A stretch of 64,000 nt of DNA from Pseudomonas sp. CFII64 (GCF_000416235.1 NZ_ATLO01000007.1:1-64000); one strand, 5' to 3'; shown: positions 47,271-57,111, counted from the stretch's first letter. Notes: generated by a model not told the origin, from the letters alone. A program made the numbers and translations.

Positions 47271-47602
47271 GGTGATATTTCCTCTACACAGATCAATTCA
47301 GACTTCATGAAGAAACATTTAAATATAAATAAATGTGCCTGCTTATAAAGCCCGAATCTCGACGTTATAGCCAGTAGAGCCATTACTCTTACTGTGTAGG
47401 AGATCACTACAATTGATAGGCGAAACAGACTTTCCGCCTGGCGATAACCGACCTGAATGCTTGGTGGGTGTTTAATATTTATGTAGTTACGGAAAATATC
47501 GGCGAACGCCGGCCCGATCAGGGAGGGAAGCTACAGGGGCCGAAGGCGCGGTCAGGAAGTCATGAACTGAGCGACGCAGCGGATGCGTCGCTCGGCAGGA
47601 GC
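47271..47602. other. Gene-free region RHH gene / dps
   Basis: 332 bases, AT-rich (around 47290-47500) with the dps terminator at one end. It probably holds the RHH promoter. No supported gene. Confidence 0.6.
47569..47593 (-). terminator. dps terminator-like hairpin
   Basis: GAGCGACGCA and its perfect complement around a five-base loop, ten bases past the dps stop; no strong T-run. Confidence 0.6.
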
Positions 47603-48076
47603 TTAATGGGTCTCAAGCATCGAGCGCAGCATCCAGGCTGTTTTTTCGTGCACTTGCATCCGCTGGGTCAACAAGTCAGCAGTCGGCTCATCGCTGACTT
47701 TATCCAACAAAGGAAAAATACTACGAGCTGTGCGGACAACTGCTTCTTGACCCTGAACCAGACTTCTGATCATGGCTTCAGCACTTGGCACGCCTTCTTC
47801 TTCCTTGATAGACGACAGGCGAGCGTAAGTTGTATAGGTACCCGGCGCAGGGAAACCCAATGCGCGAATGCGTTCGGCAATCGAATCCACCGCGAGGGCG
47901 AGTTCGTTGTATTGCTCTTCGAACATCAAATGCAGCGTACGAAACATCGGGCCGCTGACATTCCAGTGAAAGTTGTGGGTTTTGAGATACAACACGTAAG
48001 TATCTGCGAGCAAGTGAGAAAGACCGTCAACGATCGACTTACGATCTTCTTCGCTGATACCAATATCGATTGCCAT
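47603..48076 (-). CDS. dps: Dps-family ferritin-like DNA-protection protein
   Basis: A 157-residue protein with the Dps core: [18 protein letters not shown] near residues 26-43, [20 protein letters not shown] near 51-70 for the ferroxidase site shared between subunits, and LGFPAPG. Dps binds iron and protects DNA in starvation. The N-terminal tail is short with few lysines, so DNA binding may be weak. AAGGGGAAAAAC precedes the ATG. Divergent from the cold-shock gene. Confidence 0.92.
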   Translation of the reverse strand: MAIDIGISEEDRKSIVDGLSHLLADTYVLYLKTHNFHWNVSGPMFRTLHLMFEEQYNELALAVDSIAERIRALGFPAPGTYTTYARLSSIKEEEGVPSAEAMIRSLVQGQEAVVRTARSIFPLLDKVSDEPTADLLTQRMQVHEKTAWMLRSMLETH

Positions 48077-48443
48077 GTTTTTCCCCTTATAGAGATGGAT
48101 TATTCAGCAGGTACAGCGGGCACTCTACCAAGAGAATGGCCTTGACGCAGCAGCTTCAGCCATCAGTACGCTGGCACGTCGAGGAAAAAATCCGCACCAG
48201 GACACTGCCGCCGCCCACCGCTCGTCGCTTTGCTTGACGCATTTCCAGCAATGCCGACGGACCCGCAGGCTGCTGATTTGAGATGCCCCATGCTTTGCTG
48301 TTAAATACACCGCGTGTCGTTGCTGACTTTTCCTGCAACGCATAGGCTGACCTTCGCTCGTGCAGCACGCCTCCACTTTTCCAGAAGCGTACCGGGTGTC
48401 ATCAGCTATTTCCTCGTGATCCATCTTAATGTGAGTTATCAAC
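48077..48443. other. Divergent intergenic region dps / cold-shock protein
   Basis: 367 bases with both promoters. I see no clear -35/-10 pair. A frame of about 100 codons on the minus strand starts and ends in this gap but lacks codon pattern and a ribosome site, so it is not called. Confidence 0.55.
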
Positions 48444-49049
48444 ATGTTGAAAATCGTTCACCTGCTAACGGGAGCCGCAGCCCTGCTGCTTTCCTTCATC
48501 CCCAGCCTGCGCAGTGAAGCCTTGTCTTCATATCTCCTGCAACCCGATGCGCTCTATCTGGCGTTCTTCGGCCTGCTCAATCTATTGCTTGCACCAGTGA
48601 TCCCCTATTGGAACCGGGGTCCACGTCATCAATTGCAAAACCTTGTCAGTGCGTTGCTCATTCTTGCCGTTGTTCTTCAAATCCTCACCTTGCTTGTCCC
48701 GCTGGAGATCGTCGCCGGTCAACCCGCAATCATGCTGGGCCTGATCGCCGCCACACTTGCGGTCGCCCTGCACATCGGGATCAGCTTCTATCGATCGTCG
48801 CCGTCCCCCGCCGCGCAAAGTCATGACATGACCAACCGCGATACAGGGACCGTGAAGTGGTTCAATACTTCCAAGGGTTTTGGTTTCATTTCCCGGGATT
48901 CGGGCGATGACATCTTCGTTCACTTCCGCGCCATTCGCGGCGAAGGCCATCGTGTCCTCGTAGAAGGGCAGCGTGTCGAGTTCTCGGTCATGAACCGAGA
49001 CAAAGGCCTGCAAGCAGAAGACGTCATCGCGGCACTTCCCCGCCGCTGA
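48444..49049 (+). CDS. Membrane-anchored cold-shock domain protein
   Basis: A 201-residue fusion: four hydrophobic segments (about 6-22, 33-52, 62-84, 90-112) followed by a cold-shock domain (about 133-201) with [20 protein letters not shown] and [10 protein letters not shown], the RNP1 and RNP2 nucleic-acid-binding motifs intact. So an RNA-binding domain is placed at the inner membrane. P. aeruginosa has a cold-shock protein in the same place. ATG context is TATCAACATG with a weak GAG site. Followed by a bidirectional terminator. Confidence 0.85.
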   Translation: MLKIVHLLTGAAALLLSFIPSLRSEALSSYLLQPDALYLAFFGLLNLLLAPVIPYWNRGPRHQLQNLVSALLILAVVLQILTLLVPLEIVAGQPAIMLGLIAATLAVALHIGISFYRSSPSPAAQSHDMTNRDTGTVKWFNTSKGFGFISRDSGDDIFVHFRAIRGEGHRVLVEGQRVEFSVMNRDKGLQAEDVIAALPRR

Positions 49050-49063
49050 TTGCCTCGCCTGAT

Positions 49064-49102
49064 AAAAAAACCGCGACCTCCTTCCGGAGATCGCGTTTTT
49101 TT
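49064..49102. terminator. Bidirectional terminator, cold-shock gene / slyX
   Basis: CGCGACCTCC and GGAGATCGCG with one mismatch and a TTCC loop, seven A before and seven T after, so it ends transcription from both the cold-shock gene and slyX. Confidence 0.85.
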
Positions 49103-49115
49103 GCACCCGCGGCTA

Positions 49116-49322
49116 TTAATAGTGGGGCGGCGGCGCATCTTCCTCAAAGGTGTCGAACTGACTTCCCATCTCCTCCTGGCGCTTGAGCATCGCAGCCATT
49201 TGCTGTTGCAGTCGGTCAAGTGCGCGCTGCTGGGTCACCAGTACGTCATTCAGCGCTTGAATTGTGTCGTCCTGGAAAGCCAGTCGGCTTTCGAGCTCGG
49301 TCACTCTTGCTTCAACGGTCAT
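49116..49322 (-). CDS. slyX: SlyX family protein
   Basis: The ATG at [20 protein letters not shown] gives 68 residues, a small coiled-coil-like SlyX family member ([20 protein letters not shown] then a proline tail PPPHY). Its function is unknown. It overlaps the end of the HIT gene by four bases and is therefore coupled. The longer upstream frame is in the HIT gene and is a shadow. Confidence 0.9.
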   Translation of the reverse strand: MTVEARVTELESRLAFQDDTIQALNDVLVTQQRALDRLQQQMAAMLKRQEEMGSQFDTFEEDAPPPHY

Positions 49323-49750
49323 GACAATTCCTCCACGAAGGTAAAGCCAATGGTCAGCTCGCTGCGCAGCTGCTGCACGATGGTCGATACCTGCTGCGCC
49401 GTATAAGGCTGCGCCGGGTGCTTGCCCCACACCGGCGCCGGCCATGCCGGATCGCTGTGTCGTCGAGCGATAACATGCATGTGTAGCTGACTCACTACAT
49501 TACCCAGCGCTGCAACATTGATTTTGTCAGCAGCGAATATCTTATTGAGAATCACTGACAACGCAGTTGTTTCCTGCCACAACTGCAACTGATCTTCAAG
49601 TGCCAACTCAAATATTTCACTAATATCCGGCCGCTTGGGCACCAGGACAAACCAGGGATAGTTTGAATCGTTGGATAACAGCAGCCTACATAACGAAAAA
49701 TCGCCAATGGGCACTGTATCCGCCTGTAAACGTGAGTCGAGAACGAACAC
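49319..49750 (-). CDS. HIT-family protein
   Basis: The GTG start (AGGAG seven bases upstream) gives a 143-residue protein of the histidine triad superfamily. The triad region reads [10 protein letters not shown] near residues 88-97 (the ancestral H-x-H-x-H-x-x has Gln at the first position here; only two of three histidines kept). [18 protein letters not shown] is the N-terminus. Relatives hydrolyse AMP-linked or dinucleotide compounds; the altered triad may change activity. Coupled with slyX. Confidence 0.85.
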   Translation of the reverse strand: MFVLDSRLQADTVPIGDFSLCRLLLSNDSNYPWFVLVPKRPDISEIFELALEDQLQLWQETTALSVILNKIFAADKINVAALGNVVSQLHMHVIARRHSDPAWPAPVWGKHPAQPYTAQQVSTIVQQLRSELTIGFTFVEELS

Positions 49751-50578
49751 GGTATAACTCCTGATCGTCAGGTTAGGTTTCTTGCGCACCCTCGTTTAAG
49801 TGTATGGCGCATTACCCAGCAGGATACTCGGGAATAAGTTCGAGTTCACTGCCCGGTTCAGTTACATGACGTCTGGCGCGGGCTGGCGCAAAGGACGACG
49901 ACCCCCGAATCCTGCACCGACGAAGACTGGCCTGCACCAGGAATGACCGCCAACTGACAAAATGCACTCATTTGGGCCGCAGATTAAAGGTTTTCAGCGC
50001 TGATACGGTTGTTACAAATCGCTACCTATAAACGCGATTGGCGGGCGTCAAATTCCTCCAGGCGGTTTTGCTGAGAGCCTGATGAAACGCCCGTTGGGTC
50101 CAAAAAGCTTACAGATTGCCTGGATGTGCCAGCTTCAGGCACTGAGAGCCCGACGCGCACCAAAACAACCCACTCCGACTGGCCATAAAGCCTGCCTATC
50201 CAGAATTTACCCATGCCGGTGGGCAGAAAGTAACGTTCCGCACAGCCGTGCAAGCCTGAAAAAGCGCCAACAGCGCGAATTCAAAAGAAATTTAATAATT
50301 TTAAAAACTATATAATTCAACACGTTACATCTTGAAAGCGAGGTAAATACTGCATTTTTCACAAATTTTTCTCATCGCGATGAGCTTTGTGCACGGTTGT
50401 TGCTATATCACTCACAAGGTTGGCACGGACCCTGGCGGAAAACAGGATCCGGCTATCGTGAGAATGCGAAGGCTTACCCAGGCATTACTTGGAAACCGGG
50501 CTTAGACTGTTTCACCCTATGCTTAGGTCGTAAAAAGGTAATGCGGTAGTTGTAGAGTCGATATGGAAACAGTGCATT

Positions 50579-50608
50579 TTTGCGACATGGACAGAGCAGT
50601 TTGCGACA
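50579..50608. promoter_or_regulatory. Putative ArgR half-site pair upstream of oprD
   Basis: TTTGCGACA occurs at 50579-50587 and 50600-50608, 21 bases apart; its complement contains TGTCGC, the core of the half-site recognised by Pseudomonas ArgR, which activates oprD with arginine in P. aeruginosa. The downstream half of the consensus (AA after eight bases) is not clear, so this is an inference. Confidence 0.45.
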
Positions 50609-50666
50609 CCGCCGTAAAGATTTCGAAAGGATAGGTCTGTAACTATCGCCACCATTGTCAGCGTGA

Positions 50667-50672
50667 TATAAG
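50667..50672 (+). promoter_or_regulatory. Candidate oprD -10 box
   Basis: TATAAG preceded by a GTGA context; no good -35 at 17 bases, which fits an activator-dependent promoter about 60 bases beyond the proposed ArgR sites. Only a weak call. Confidence 0.3.
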
Positions 50673-50764
50673 TTTCGCCGACACAAAAAAGAAAGAGCCG
50701 TCCCAGATAAAAAAACAGGTGGGTCGGCAGCAACTCTTCTTAAAAACCAAAGGAGCAAGTCACG

Positions 50765-52087
50765 ATGAGAGTGATGAAGTGGAGCGCAATCGCACTGGCA
50801 GTTACTGCAGCCAGCACCCAACTGGCAACGGCAGCAGCGTTCGTCAGCGATCAGGCAGAAGCAACAGGTTTCGTTGAGGGCAGCAAGCTTGACCTCAAGG
50901 CTCGCAACTACTACTTCAATCGCGACAAGAAAGATGGCGCCGTTGATGACAAAGACTGGACGCAAGGTTTCTGGGGAACGTTCAGCTCTGGCTACACTCA
51001 AGGCACCATCGGTGTGGGCGTTGAAGCTTTCGGTTATTTCGGCCTGAAGCTTGACGGTCAGGACAAATATTCCGGTTCGGGCAACCTGGTCACCAACAGC
51101 CAGGGCGAAAACGAAGACAGCTTCGGCAAAGCCGGTGGCGCTGTTAAGTTCCGTCTCTCGAAAACCGAGTTGAAACTCGGTGACATGCAGCCTACCAGCC
51201 CAGTGTTCGCAGTAGGCGGTTCCCGTCTGTTGCCACAAACTGCCAGCGGTATCAGCCTGCAGAGCAGCGAGATCAAAGGTCTGGATCTGGAAGGCGGTCA
51301 CTTCTACTCCGGCACCAGCCAGGACGACACCAGCCACAGCGGTAACATCTGGGCTACCTATGCCGGCGTTACAGCCAAGAGCGCAGACTTCGTTGGCGGC
51401 AAATACGCGATCACCGACAACCTTGGCGTTGCCCTTTATGGTGCCAAGCTTGAAGACGTGTGGGACCAGTACTACGCGAACGTGAACTACGCCCTGCCGC
51501 TGACTGATACCCAGTCCCTGGCATTTGACGCCAACCTGTATCGCACCGTCGATGAAGGCAGCGCCAAAGCAGGCGACATCAGCAACACCGCGTTCTCCGG
51601 CTCCGTTGCCTACTCGTTCCTGGCCGCACACACCCTGACCCTGGCATTCCAGAAGGTTAACGGTGATACGCCATTCGACTACATCGGTATCGGCGACAAC
51701 AACCGCGGCGGCGACTCGATCTTCCTGGCCAACTCCATCCAGTACTCCGACTTCAACGGTCCTGGCGAGAAATCCTGGCAGGCTCGCTACGACCTGAACA
51801 TGGCTCCATACGGCGTTCCTGGCCTGAGCTTCATGACCCGCTACATCAAAGGTTATGACATCGACGGCACCAACACCCCTACTAACAGCACTTATGCTGG
51901 CCTGTACGGTGAAGACGGCAAGCACCACGAGACCAACCTTGAAGCCAAATACGTGCTTCAAACCGGTCCAGCCAAAGACCTGTCGTTCCGCATCCGTCAA
52001 GCATGGCACCGCGCCAATGCTGACCAGGGCGAAGGCGATATCAACGAGTTCCGTCTGATTGTCGACTACCCGATCTCGATCCTGTAA
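50765..52087 (+). CDS. oprD: OprD-family outer-membrane porin
   Basis: A 440-residue 18-strand porin. Signal peptide MRVMKWSAIALAVTAAST with cleavage near residue 24 (TATAA-A), mature FVSDQAEATGF, and the closing GEGDINEFRLIVDYPISIL, almost as in P. aeruginosa OprD, including SRIRQAWHRANADQGEGD-like wording (LSFRIRQAWHRANADQGEGD). OprD takes up basic amino acids, short peptides and carbapenems. The gene is in the OprD position next to proS. AAGGAGC precedes the ATG. Expression may depend on ArgR. Close orthology is by eye; other paralogues exist in pseudomonads. Confidence 0.9.
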   Translation: MRVMKWSAIALAVTAASTQLATAAAFVSDQAEATGFVEGSKLDLKARNYYFNRDKKDGAVDDKDWTQGFWGTFSSGYTQGTIGVGVEAFGYFGLKLDGQDKYSGSGNLVTNSQGENEDSFGKAGGAVKFRLSKTELKLGDMQPTSPVFAVGGSRLLPQTASGISLQSSEIKGLDLEGGHFYSGTSQDDTSHSGNIWATYAGVTAKSADFVGGKYAITDNLGVALYGAKLEDVWDQYYANVNYALPLTDTQSLAFDANLYRTVDEGSAKAGDISNTAFSGSVAYSFLAAHTLTLAFQKVNGDTPFDYIGIGDNNRGGDSIFLANSIQYSDFNGPGEKSWQARYDLNMAPYGVPGLSFMTRYIKGYDIDGTNTPTNSTYAGLYGEDGKHHETNLEAKYVLQTGPAKDLSFRIRQAWHRANADQGEGDINEFRLIVDYPISIL

Positions 52088-52111
52088 TCGCACGTCAGCT
52101 ACTCGTTTCGG

Positions 52112-52139
52112 AAAAAGCCCGGCTGATGCCGGGCTTTTT
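52112..52139 (+). terminator. oprD terminator
   Basis: AAAAAGCCCGGC and its perfect complement around TGAT with five T; it lies 24 bases past oprD. Confidence 0.9.
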
Positions 52140-52258
52140 CATTCAGGCAATAAAGTAATCAGCATCGCCTCCCTCGGAGGCCTTGCGCTGTACGGGGGTA
52201 ACTCGGCCCCGTACAATGCCCAGTCATTTCTAGTCTCAGCAACCGACAACGGCCTCCC

Positions 52259-53974
52259 ATGCGCACCAGTCAATTTTTGCTCGCCACACAGAAAGAAACC
52301 CCTTCCGATGCGGTCGTCGTCAGCCACCAGCTGATGCTGCGTGCCGGCATGATTCGCAAACTTGCTTCCGGCCTCTACACCTGGCTCCCCATGGGCCTGC
52401 GTGTATTGCGCAAGGTCGAAGCCATCGTTCGTGAAGAAATGGACGCTGCTGGCGCGCTCGAAGTATTGATGCCGGGCATCCAGCCCGCCGAGCTGTGGCA
52501 GGAATCCGGCCGCTGGGAACAGTACGGTCCTGAGTTGATGCGCCTGACCGACCGGCACAATCGCGAATTCTGCCTGGGCCCGACCCACGAAGAAGTGATC
52601 ACCGATCTGGCCCGCAACGAGCTCAACAGCTATAAACAGCTGCCGATCAATCTGTACCAGATCCAGACCAAATTCCGCGACGAGATCCGTCCGCGCTTCG
52701 GCTTGATGCGCGGCCGCGAGTTCGTCATGAAGGACGCCTACTCGTTCCATGCCGATCAGGCTTCCCTGCAGGAAACCTACGACCGCATGCATCTGGCGTA
52801 TTGCAACGTGTTTACCCGCCTTGGGCTGAAGTTCCGCCCGGTGGAAGCAGACAACGGCTCCATCGGCGGCGCGGGCTCCCATGAGTTCCACGTGCTGGCC
52901 GAGTCCGGCGAAGACGATATCGTATTCAGCAATGGCTCCGATTACGCCGCCAACATCGAGAAGGCCGAAGCGATTCCACGGGAAACTTCTCGCGCCGCGC
53001 CGACCGAAGAGCTGCGCCTGATCGATACGCCGAACGCCAAGACCATTGCGCAACTGGTCGAAGGCTTCAATCTGCCTATCGAAAAGACCATCAAGACCTT
53101 GGTCGTGCATGCTGCTGAAGAAGGCAAGCTGATCGCACTGATCATCCGTGGAGATCATGAGCTGAACGAAATCAAGGCTGCCCAGCAGGAACTGGTCGCC
53201 AGCCCTCTGGTCATGGCATCCGAAGCCGAGTTGCGCGACGCCATTGGCGCCGGTGCCGGTTCCCTGGGTCCGCTGAATCTGCCGCTGCCTTGCATCATCG
53301 ATCGTTCGGTAGAACTGATGAGCGACTTCGGCATCGGTGCCAACATCGACGACAAGCACTACTTTGGCGTCAATTGGGAACGCGATCTGCCTGTTCCGAC
53401 CGTTGCCGACCTGCGCAACGTCGTGTCAGGCGATCCAAGCCCGGACGGCAAAGGCACGCTTGAGATCAAGCGCGGCATTGAAGTCGGTCACATTTTCCAG
53501 CTGGGCACCAAGTACAGCGAAGCCATGAAATGCCAGGTCTTGGGCGAAAACGGCAAGCCGGTCAACCTGTCCATGGGTTGCTACGGCATCGGCGTTTCCC
53601 GGGTTGTCGCCGCAGCCATCGAGCAGAACAGCGATGCCAACGGCATTATCTGGAATGACACCCTGGCGCCCTTCCAGATCGCCCTGGTTCCGTTGCGCTA
53701 TGAAACCGAAGCGGTGCGTGAAGCCACTGACAAACTGTATGCCGAACTGAAAGCCGCTGGTTTCGAAGTGCTGCTGGATGACCGCGACAAGAAAACCAGT
53801 CCTGGCAACAAGTTTGCCGACATGGAACTGATTGGCATCCCCCATCGCATCGTGGTCAGCGACCGCGGCCTGGCCGAAGGCAATCTTGAGTACAAGAGCC
53901 GCATTGAGCCTGAGGCCCAGGCCCTGCCGGTTGCTGATGTGTTGTCGTTTATTCAGGCCCGTATCCGCCGCTGA
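52259..53974 (+). CDS. proS: Prolyl-tRNA synthetase (bacterial type)
   Basis: A 571-residue class II synthetase with the bacterial INS editing domain (about 225-405), class II motifs in the first 220 residues ([16 protein letters not shown] region and [17 protein letters not shown]) and the anticodon domain at the end. ProS edits Ala-tRNA-Pro through INS. ATG preceded by CAACGGCCTCCC, poor ribosome site. Transcribed alone after oprD. Confidence 0.95.
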   Translation: MRTSQFLLATQKETPSDAVVVSHQLMLRAGMIRKLASGLYTWLPMGLRVLRKVEAIVREEMDAAGALEVLMPGIQPAELWQESGRWEQYGPELMRLTDRHNREFCLGPTHEEVITDLARNELNSYKQLPINLYQIQTKFRDEIRPRFGLMRGREFVMKDAYSFHADQASLQETYDRMHLAYCNVFTRLGLKFRPVEADNGSIGGAGSHEFHVLAESGEDDIVFSNGSDYAANIEKAEAIPRETSRAAPTEELRLIDTPNAKTIAQLVEGFNLPIEKTIKTLVVHAAEEGKLIALIIRGDHELNEIKAAQQELVASPLVMASEAELRDAIGAGAGSLGPLNLPLPCIIDRSVELMSDFGIGANIDDKHYFGVNWERDLPVPTVADLRNVVSGDPSPDGKGTLEIKRGIEVGHIFQLGTKYSEAMKCQVLGENGKPVNLSMGCYGIGVSRVVAAAIEQNSDANGIIWNDTLAPFQIALVPLRYETEAVREATDKLYAELKAAGFEVLLDDRDKKTSPGNKFADMELIGIPHRIVVSDRGLAEGNLEYKSRIEPEAQALPVADVLSFIQARIRR

Positions 53975-54059
53975 GTCATGGGCGCGCTCGCCACTCGCCA
54001 AAACGAGTGCCGAGCGCGCCCGGTTCAGGCACCGCGCCTTATCCGCATCAAGAGATCCC

Positions 54060-55016
54060 ATGTTCAAGCGAAGATCCTTAAGCCTCGGCTGTACAGCCTT
54101 GTGCGCCAGCCTGCTTGTCAGCGGCTGTGCCAACCACTTGTCACAGCGCAGCGAGCATGAAGAGCGTGTCGAACGCAAATTGCTCGAACATACCCTGCAA
54201 ATTGATATGGGCGAGCCCAAGACCCTTGAGCTGCCCCAGCGCCGTGTGCGCATCCACGAACAAAAAACCTTTGAAGTCACCGAATTCGAAGTCACCCGCC
54301 GCTACGATCGTTACACCGCTTACCAGCCGTGGCGGGAAATCTATGAGATTCCGCTGGGCGCTGTCGCGGTAGTGGCCGGTGTTGGCGCCAACGTGGTCAA
54401 CGTATTGGCCTTCGGCCAGCTGCCGGACAGCGTGACCAAGGACTGGATCAACTATGGCGTGGCCGGGCTCAACCCGTTCATGAACGCGCCGTCCAATGGC
54501 CGCGCGCAACAAAACCTGGCGCATATCGACGAAGTCCAGAAGGACAAGAAAATCGAGAACTCGACCTTGCCCTGGAACGAACGCCCGGTGCTGGTCAAGT
54601 CAGGGACGCAAACCCACGAGCTGACCACCGATCGCAATGGCGTGTTGCGCCTGAGCCTGCTGGACAGTCCATTCGCCGAGCAGGACCTGAGCCACGTCAC
54701 ACGGATCTACATCAGCGTCGAAGATGATCAGGACAAGGTTCACGCCAACGCGGATCTGCCCATCAGCAAACTGTTGCGTGGCAAGTTAATTGAGGCCCAC
54801 GGCCTGATCTACGATGACCTGGAAGATGATGAAGTCAGCCAGTGGGTCTATCGCGTCAAGCGTCTTTCGGAACTGGGCCTTGAAGATGAAGCCAGCGAAC
54901 TGGAGCAGAGCCTGATCGAACTGACACGCAATGATCCCCAGTTGCAGCATGAGTTTGTAAAATCCCTGGCCAAGGATGCCGGTCGTCTAGTCGCCGATCC
55001 CGGCGCCAAACCCTGA
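54060..55016 (+). CDS. Putative outer-membrane or periplasmic lipoprotein
   Basis: From MFKRRSLSLGCTALC the product has 318 residues with a lipobox LLVSGC (Cys23), then a soluble region with RVERKLLEHTLQID and a QPWREIYEIPLGAVAVVAG hydrophobic stretch near 110-130. I see no named domain. It follows proS by 85 bases and matches a hypothetical gene at this place in P. aeruginosa. The frame runs further upstream into the end of proS; the chosen ATG gives the only good signal peptide. Confidence 0.8.
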   Translation: MFKRRSLSLGCTALCASLLVSGCANHLSQRSEHEERVERKLLEHTLQIDMGEPKTLELPQRRVRIHEQKTFEVTEFEVTRRYDRYTAYQPWREIYEIPLGAVAVVAGVGANVVNVLAFGQLPDSVTKDWINYGVAGLNPFMNAPSNGRAQQNLAHIDEVQKDKKIENSTLPWNERPVLVKSGTQTHELTTDRNGVLRLSLLDSPFAEQDLSHVTRIYISVEDDQDKVHANADLPISKLLRGKLIEAHGLIYDDLEDDEVSQWVYRVKRLSELGLEDEASELEQSLIELTRNDPQLQHEFVKSLAKDAGRLVADPGAKP

Positions 55017-55031
55017 CCTCACCTGCTGCGC

Positions 55032-56093
55032 TCAGGGCGCGAACAGCTCCAGCTGTTCGTGACCGCTGCGCAGATCCTGCAAACGCACACCGATCCCCAA
55101 TAACCGTACCGGTTTGTCGCCACGGGCAAATGCCTGGGTTAACAACTGCTGGAAACTGGTCAGATCCCGCCCCGCCCCGGACTGTTCAAGGGTCGTCTGC
55201 GTGAAATCGTGGAATTTGACCTTCACGAAGGGTTTGCCAGGCCGATAGTTGTCGGCGATGCGCGCCATGCGCCCGGACAGGGTTTCCATCAGCTCCGGTA
55301 ACTTTTCCAGGCAGCTGGCCAGATCCGGCAAGTCCGTGTCGTAGGTGTTTTCCACACTCACCGATTGCCGTCGGCTGTCGTTCTGCACCGGCCTCTCATC
55401 GATGCCGTGCGCCAGCCCCCACAAGCGCTCGCCGAAAGAGCCGAATTCCCGAACCAGCGACAGTTTGCTCCAGCCACGCAGATCGGTGCAGGTGACAATG
55501 CCCAGCCTGCCGAGCTTGTCGGCCGTCACCTTGCCAACGCCGTGCAGTTTGTTGACCGGCAGCAGCGCGACAAAATCCTCGACCTGATCCGGCGTGATCA
55601 CAAACAGCCCATTGGGTTTTTTCCAGTCACTGGCGATCTTGGCGAGGAACTTGTTTGGTGCAACGCCCGCCGAGACCGTGATATGCAGTTGATTGGACAC
55701 ACGGCGGCGTATGTCCTGAGCGATACGCGTGGCACTGCCGCCAAAGTGGCTCGCATCGGACACGTCCAGAAACGCCTCATCCAGCGATAACGGCTCAATC
55801 AGATCGGTGTAGTCGCGAAAGATCGTCTGGATTTCCTTCGAGGCTTCTTTATAGGCGTCCATGCGCGGTTTGACGATGGTGAGGTCCGGGCACAGCTTCA
55901 AGGCATGCCGCGATGACATCGCCGAGCGCACTCCATAGGCGCGCGCTTCATAGTTGCAGGTCGCGATCACGCCGCGTCGATCGGCCGAGCCGCCCACTGC
56001 CAGTGGTTTACTCGCCAGGCGCGGGTCATCGCGCATTTCAATGGCGGCATAGAAGCAGTCACAGTCGACATGAATGATTTTTCGCTGCGTCAT
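55032..56093 (-). CDS. dinB: DNA polymerase IV
   Basis: A 353-residue Y-family translesion polymerase. MTQRKIIHVDCDCFYAAIEM at the start carries the metal Asp residues; SLDEAFLDVS near 103-112 has the catalytic Asp-Glu; the fingers, thumb and little-finger domains follow, and the end LELFAP may be a beta-clamp-binding tail. An upstream in-frame ATG adds twenty residues that look unlike the family. Convergent with the lipoprotein gene by 15 bases. SOS control is not visible: I find no LexA box close to the start. Confidence 0.93.
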   Translation of the reverse strand: MTQRKIIHVDCDCFYAAIEMRDDPRLASKPLAVGGSADRRGVIATCNYEARAYGVRSAMSSRHALKLCPDLTIVKPRMDAYKEASKEIQTIFRDYTDLIEPLSLDEAFLDVSDASHFGGSATRIAQDIRRRVSNQLHITVSAGVAPNKFLAKIASDWKKPNGLFVITPDQVEDFVALLPVNKLHGVGKVTADKLGRLGIVTCTDLRGWSKLSLVREFGSFGERLWGLAHGIDERPVQNDSRRQSVSVENTYDTDLPDLASCLEKLPELMETLSGRMARIADNYRPGKPFVKVKFHDFTQTTLEQSGAGRDLTSFQQLLTQAFARGDKPVRLLGIGVRLQDLRSGHEQLELFAP

Positions 56094-56301
56094 GTAGGGC
56101 GATTTGCGAGGGATAAGGTCGCGCAGTATCTCACTGGCATCAGGATGTGGCACTGCGTGATGTGCGAATGGTCATCAAACCTTAACCCAAAAGCGCCCAA
56201 ACTCGGCCTGTAACCCCGCACCGCAAGGCGTCACAGCCCCATCAGAGCTCAATAGGCGCCGCTAAGCGATTGAAGGAAAAGCAGTTTTTTCAAACTAACG
56301 G

Positions 56302-56329
56302 TTGACAGCACAGCGATCCGGCGTAGAAT
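56302..56329 (+). promoter_or_regulatory. Sigma-70 promoter of first tRNA-fMet
   Basis: TTGACA (56302-56307) and TAGAAT (56324-56329) with a 16-base spacer, just upstream of the tRNA. Confidence 0.75.
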
Positions 56330-56342
56330 GCCGACACACAGA

Positions 56343-56419
<77 letters not shown>

Positions 56420-56425
56420 AACATC

Positions 56426-56457
56426 AAAAAAGGCTACTCGAAAGAGTGGCCTTTTTT
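56426..56457 (+). terminator. tRNA-fMet copy 1 terminator
   Basis: GGCTACTC-GAAA-GAGTGGCC with six T. Confidence 0.85.
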
Positions 56458-56508
56458 GTGTCTGTCAGTTTTTCACCCTTGATTGCAATACACCGTGCGC
56501 AACATTTT

Positions 56509-56562
56509 GCAGGACCGGCTTTAGCCGGGAGAACGCCCTCCCGGCTAAAGCCAGTCCTACGC
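56509..56562. repeat. REP pair family 1, copy in repeat 1
   Basis: Arms GCAGGACCGGCTTTAGCC... and inverted ...GGCTAAAGCCAGTCC with a six-base gap. Confidence 0.85.
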
Positions 56563-56644
56563 AATTGTTTCAACTATCCAGTCACACGACAGTCACAACG
56601 TTAACGCCCCCGCTCGGGGGCCATGTTGCGAGAGTCGGAGACGG

Positions 56645-56723
56645 ATGAGTTTTATTGTGTGTATGGCGGTGTTGGGCACGCTGCTGATGCTGTTGGCGCT
56701 CACCTCCTCCTACCTGCGCTGGT
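56645..56723 (+). pseudogene. Truncated 5' end of a putative cation:proton antiporter gene
   Basis: After a GGAGACGG ribosome site the frame reads MSFIVCMAVLGTLLMLLALT then SSYLRWF, which looks like the first membrane helix of an NhaP-type antiporter. It is cut after about 26 codons, at the junction with the second copy of the tRNA-flank repeat; codons beyond that are tRNA and flanking sequence. Too short to identify with certainty; it is read as a gene remnant. Confidence 0.5.
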
Positions 56724-56945
56724 TCGGTTCAAATCCGGCTCCCGCAACCAAACATCAAACAAGGCTACTCGAAAGAGTGGCCTTTTTTGTGTCTGTCAGT
56801 TTTTCACCCTTGATTGCAATACACCGTGCGCAACATTTTGCAGGACCGGCTTTAGCCGGGAGAACGCCCTCCCGGCTAAAGCCAGTCCTACGCAATTGTT
56901 TCAACTATCCAGTCACACGACAGTCACAACGTTAACGCCCCCGCT
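56724..56945 (+). repeat. 222-bp direct repeat, copy 2 (with 3' fragment of tRNA-fMet)
   Basis: Matches copy 1 at one-base difference. It starts inside the tRNA, so only the last 27 bases of the tRNA are present (56724-56750), fused to the antiporter fragment. It includes a second terminator copy (56757-56788) and REP pair (56840-56893). Confidence 0.95.
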
Positions 56946-56993
56946 GTGGTTCATGTCTGACCGCACTCATTTGCCCTCATTTCGCATTAAAGG

Positions 56994-57021
56994 TTGACAC
57001 CTCGTCGTTCGGCTGTAGAAT
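56994..57021 (+). promoter_or_regulatory. Sigma-70 promoter of second tRNA-fMet
   Basis: TTGACA (56994-56999) and TAGAAT (57016-57021), 16-base spacer, as for copy 1. Confidence 0.75.
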
Positions 57022-57034
57022 GCCGCCACACAGA

Positions 57035-57111
<77 letters not shown>

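Larger units (their letters stand above)
49751..50764. other. One-kilobase gene-free oprD upstream region
   Basis: About 1 kb between the HIT gene (minus) and oprD (plus). An AT-rich stretch lies near 50280-50330 (TTTAATAATTTTAAAAACTA). Two TTTGCGACA repeats (listed) lie about 157-186 bases before the oprD ATG. A frame of 77 basic codons at 50082-50315 and one antisense to it have no supporting features. The mRNA leader may therefore be long. Confidence 0.65.

Noticed and set aside
50082..50315. A 77-codon basic frame upstream of oprD
   Set aside because: No convincing ribosome site, odd amino acid composition and an antisense frame of similar length; it lies in the oprD leader.
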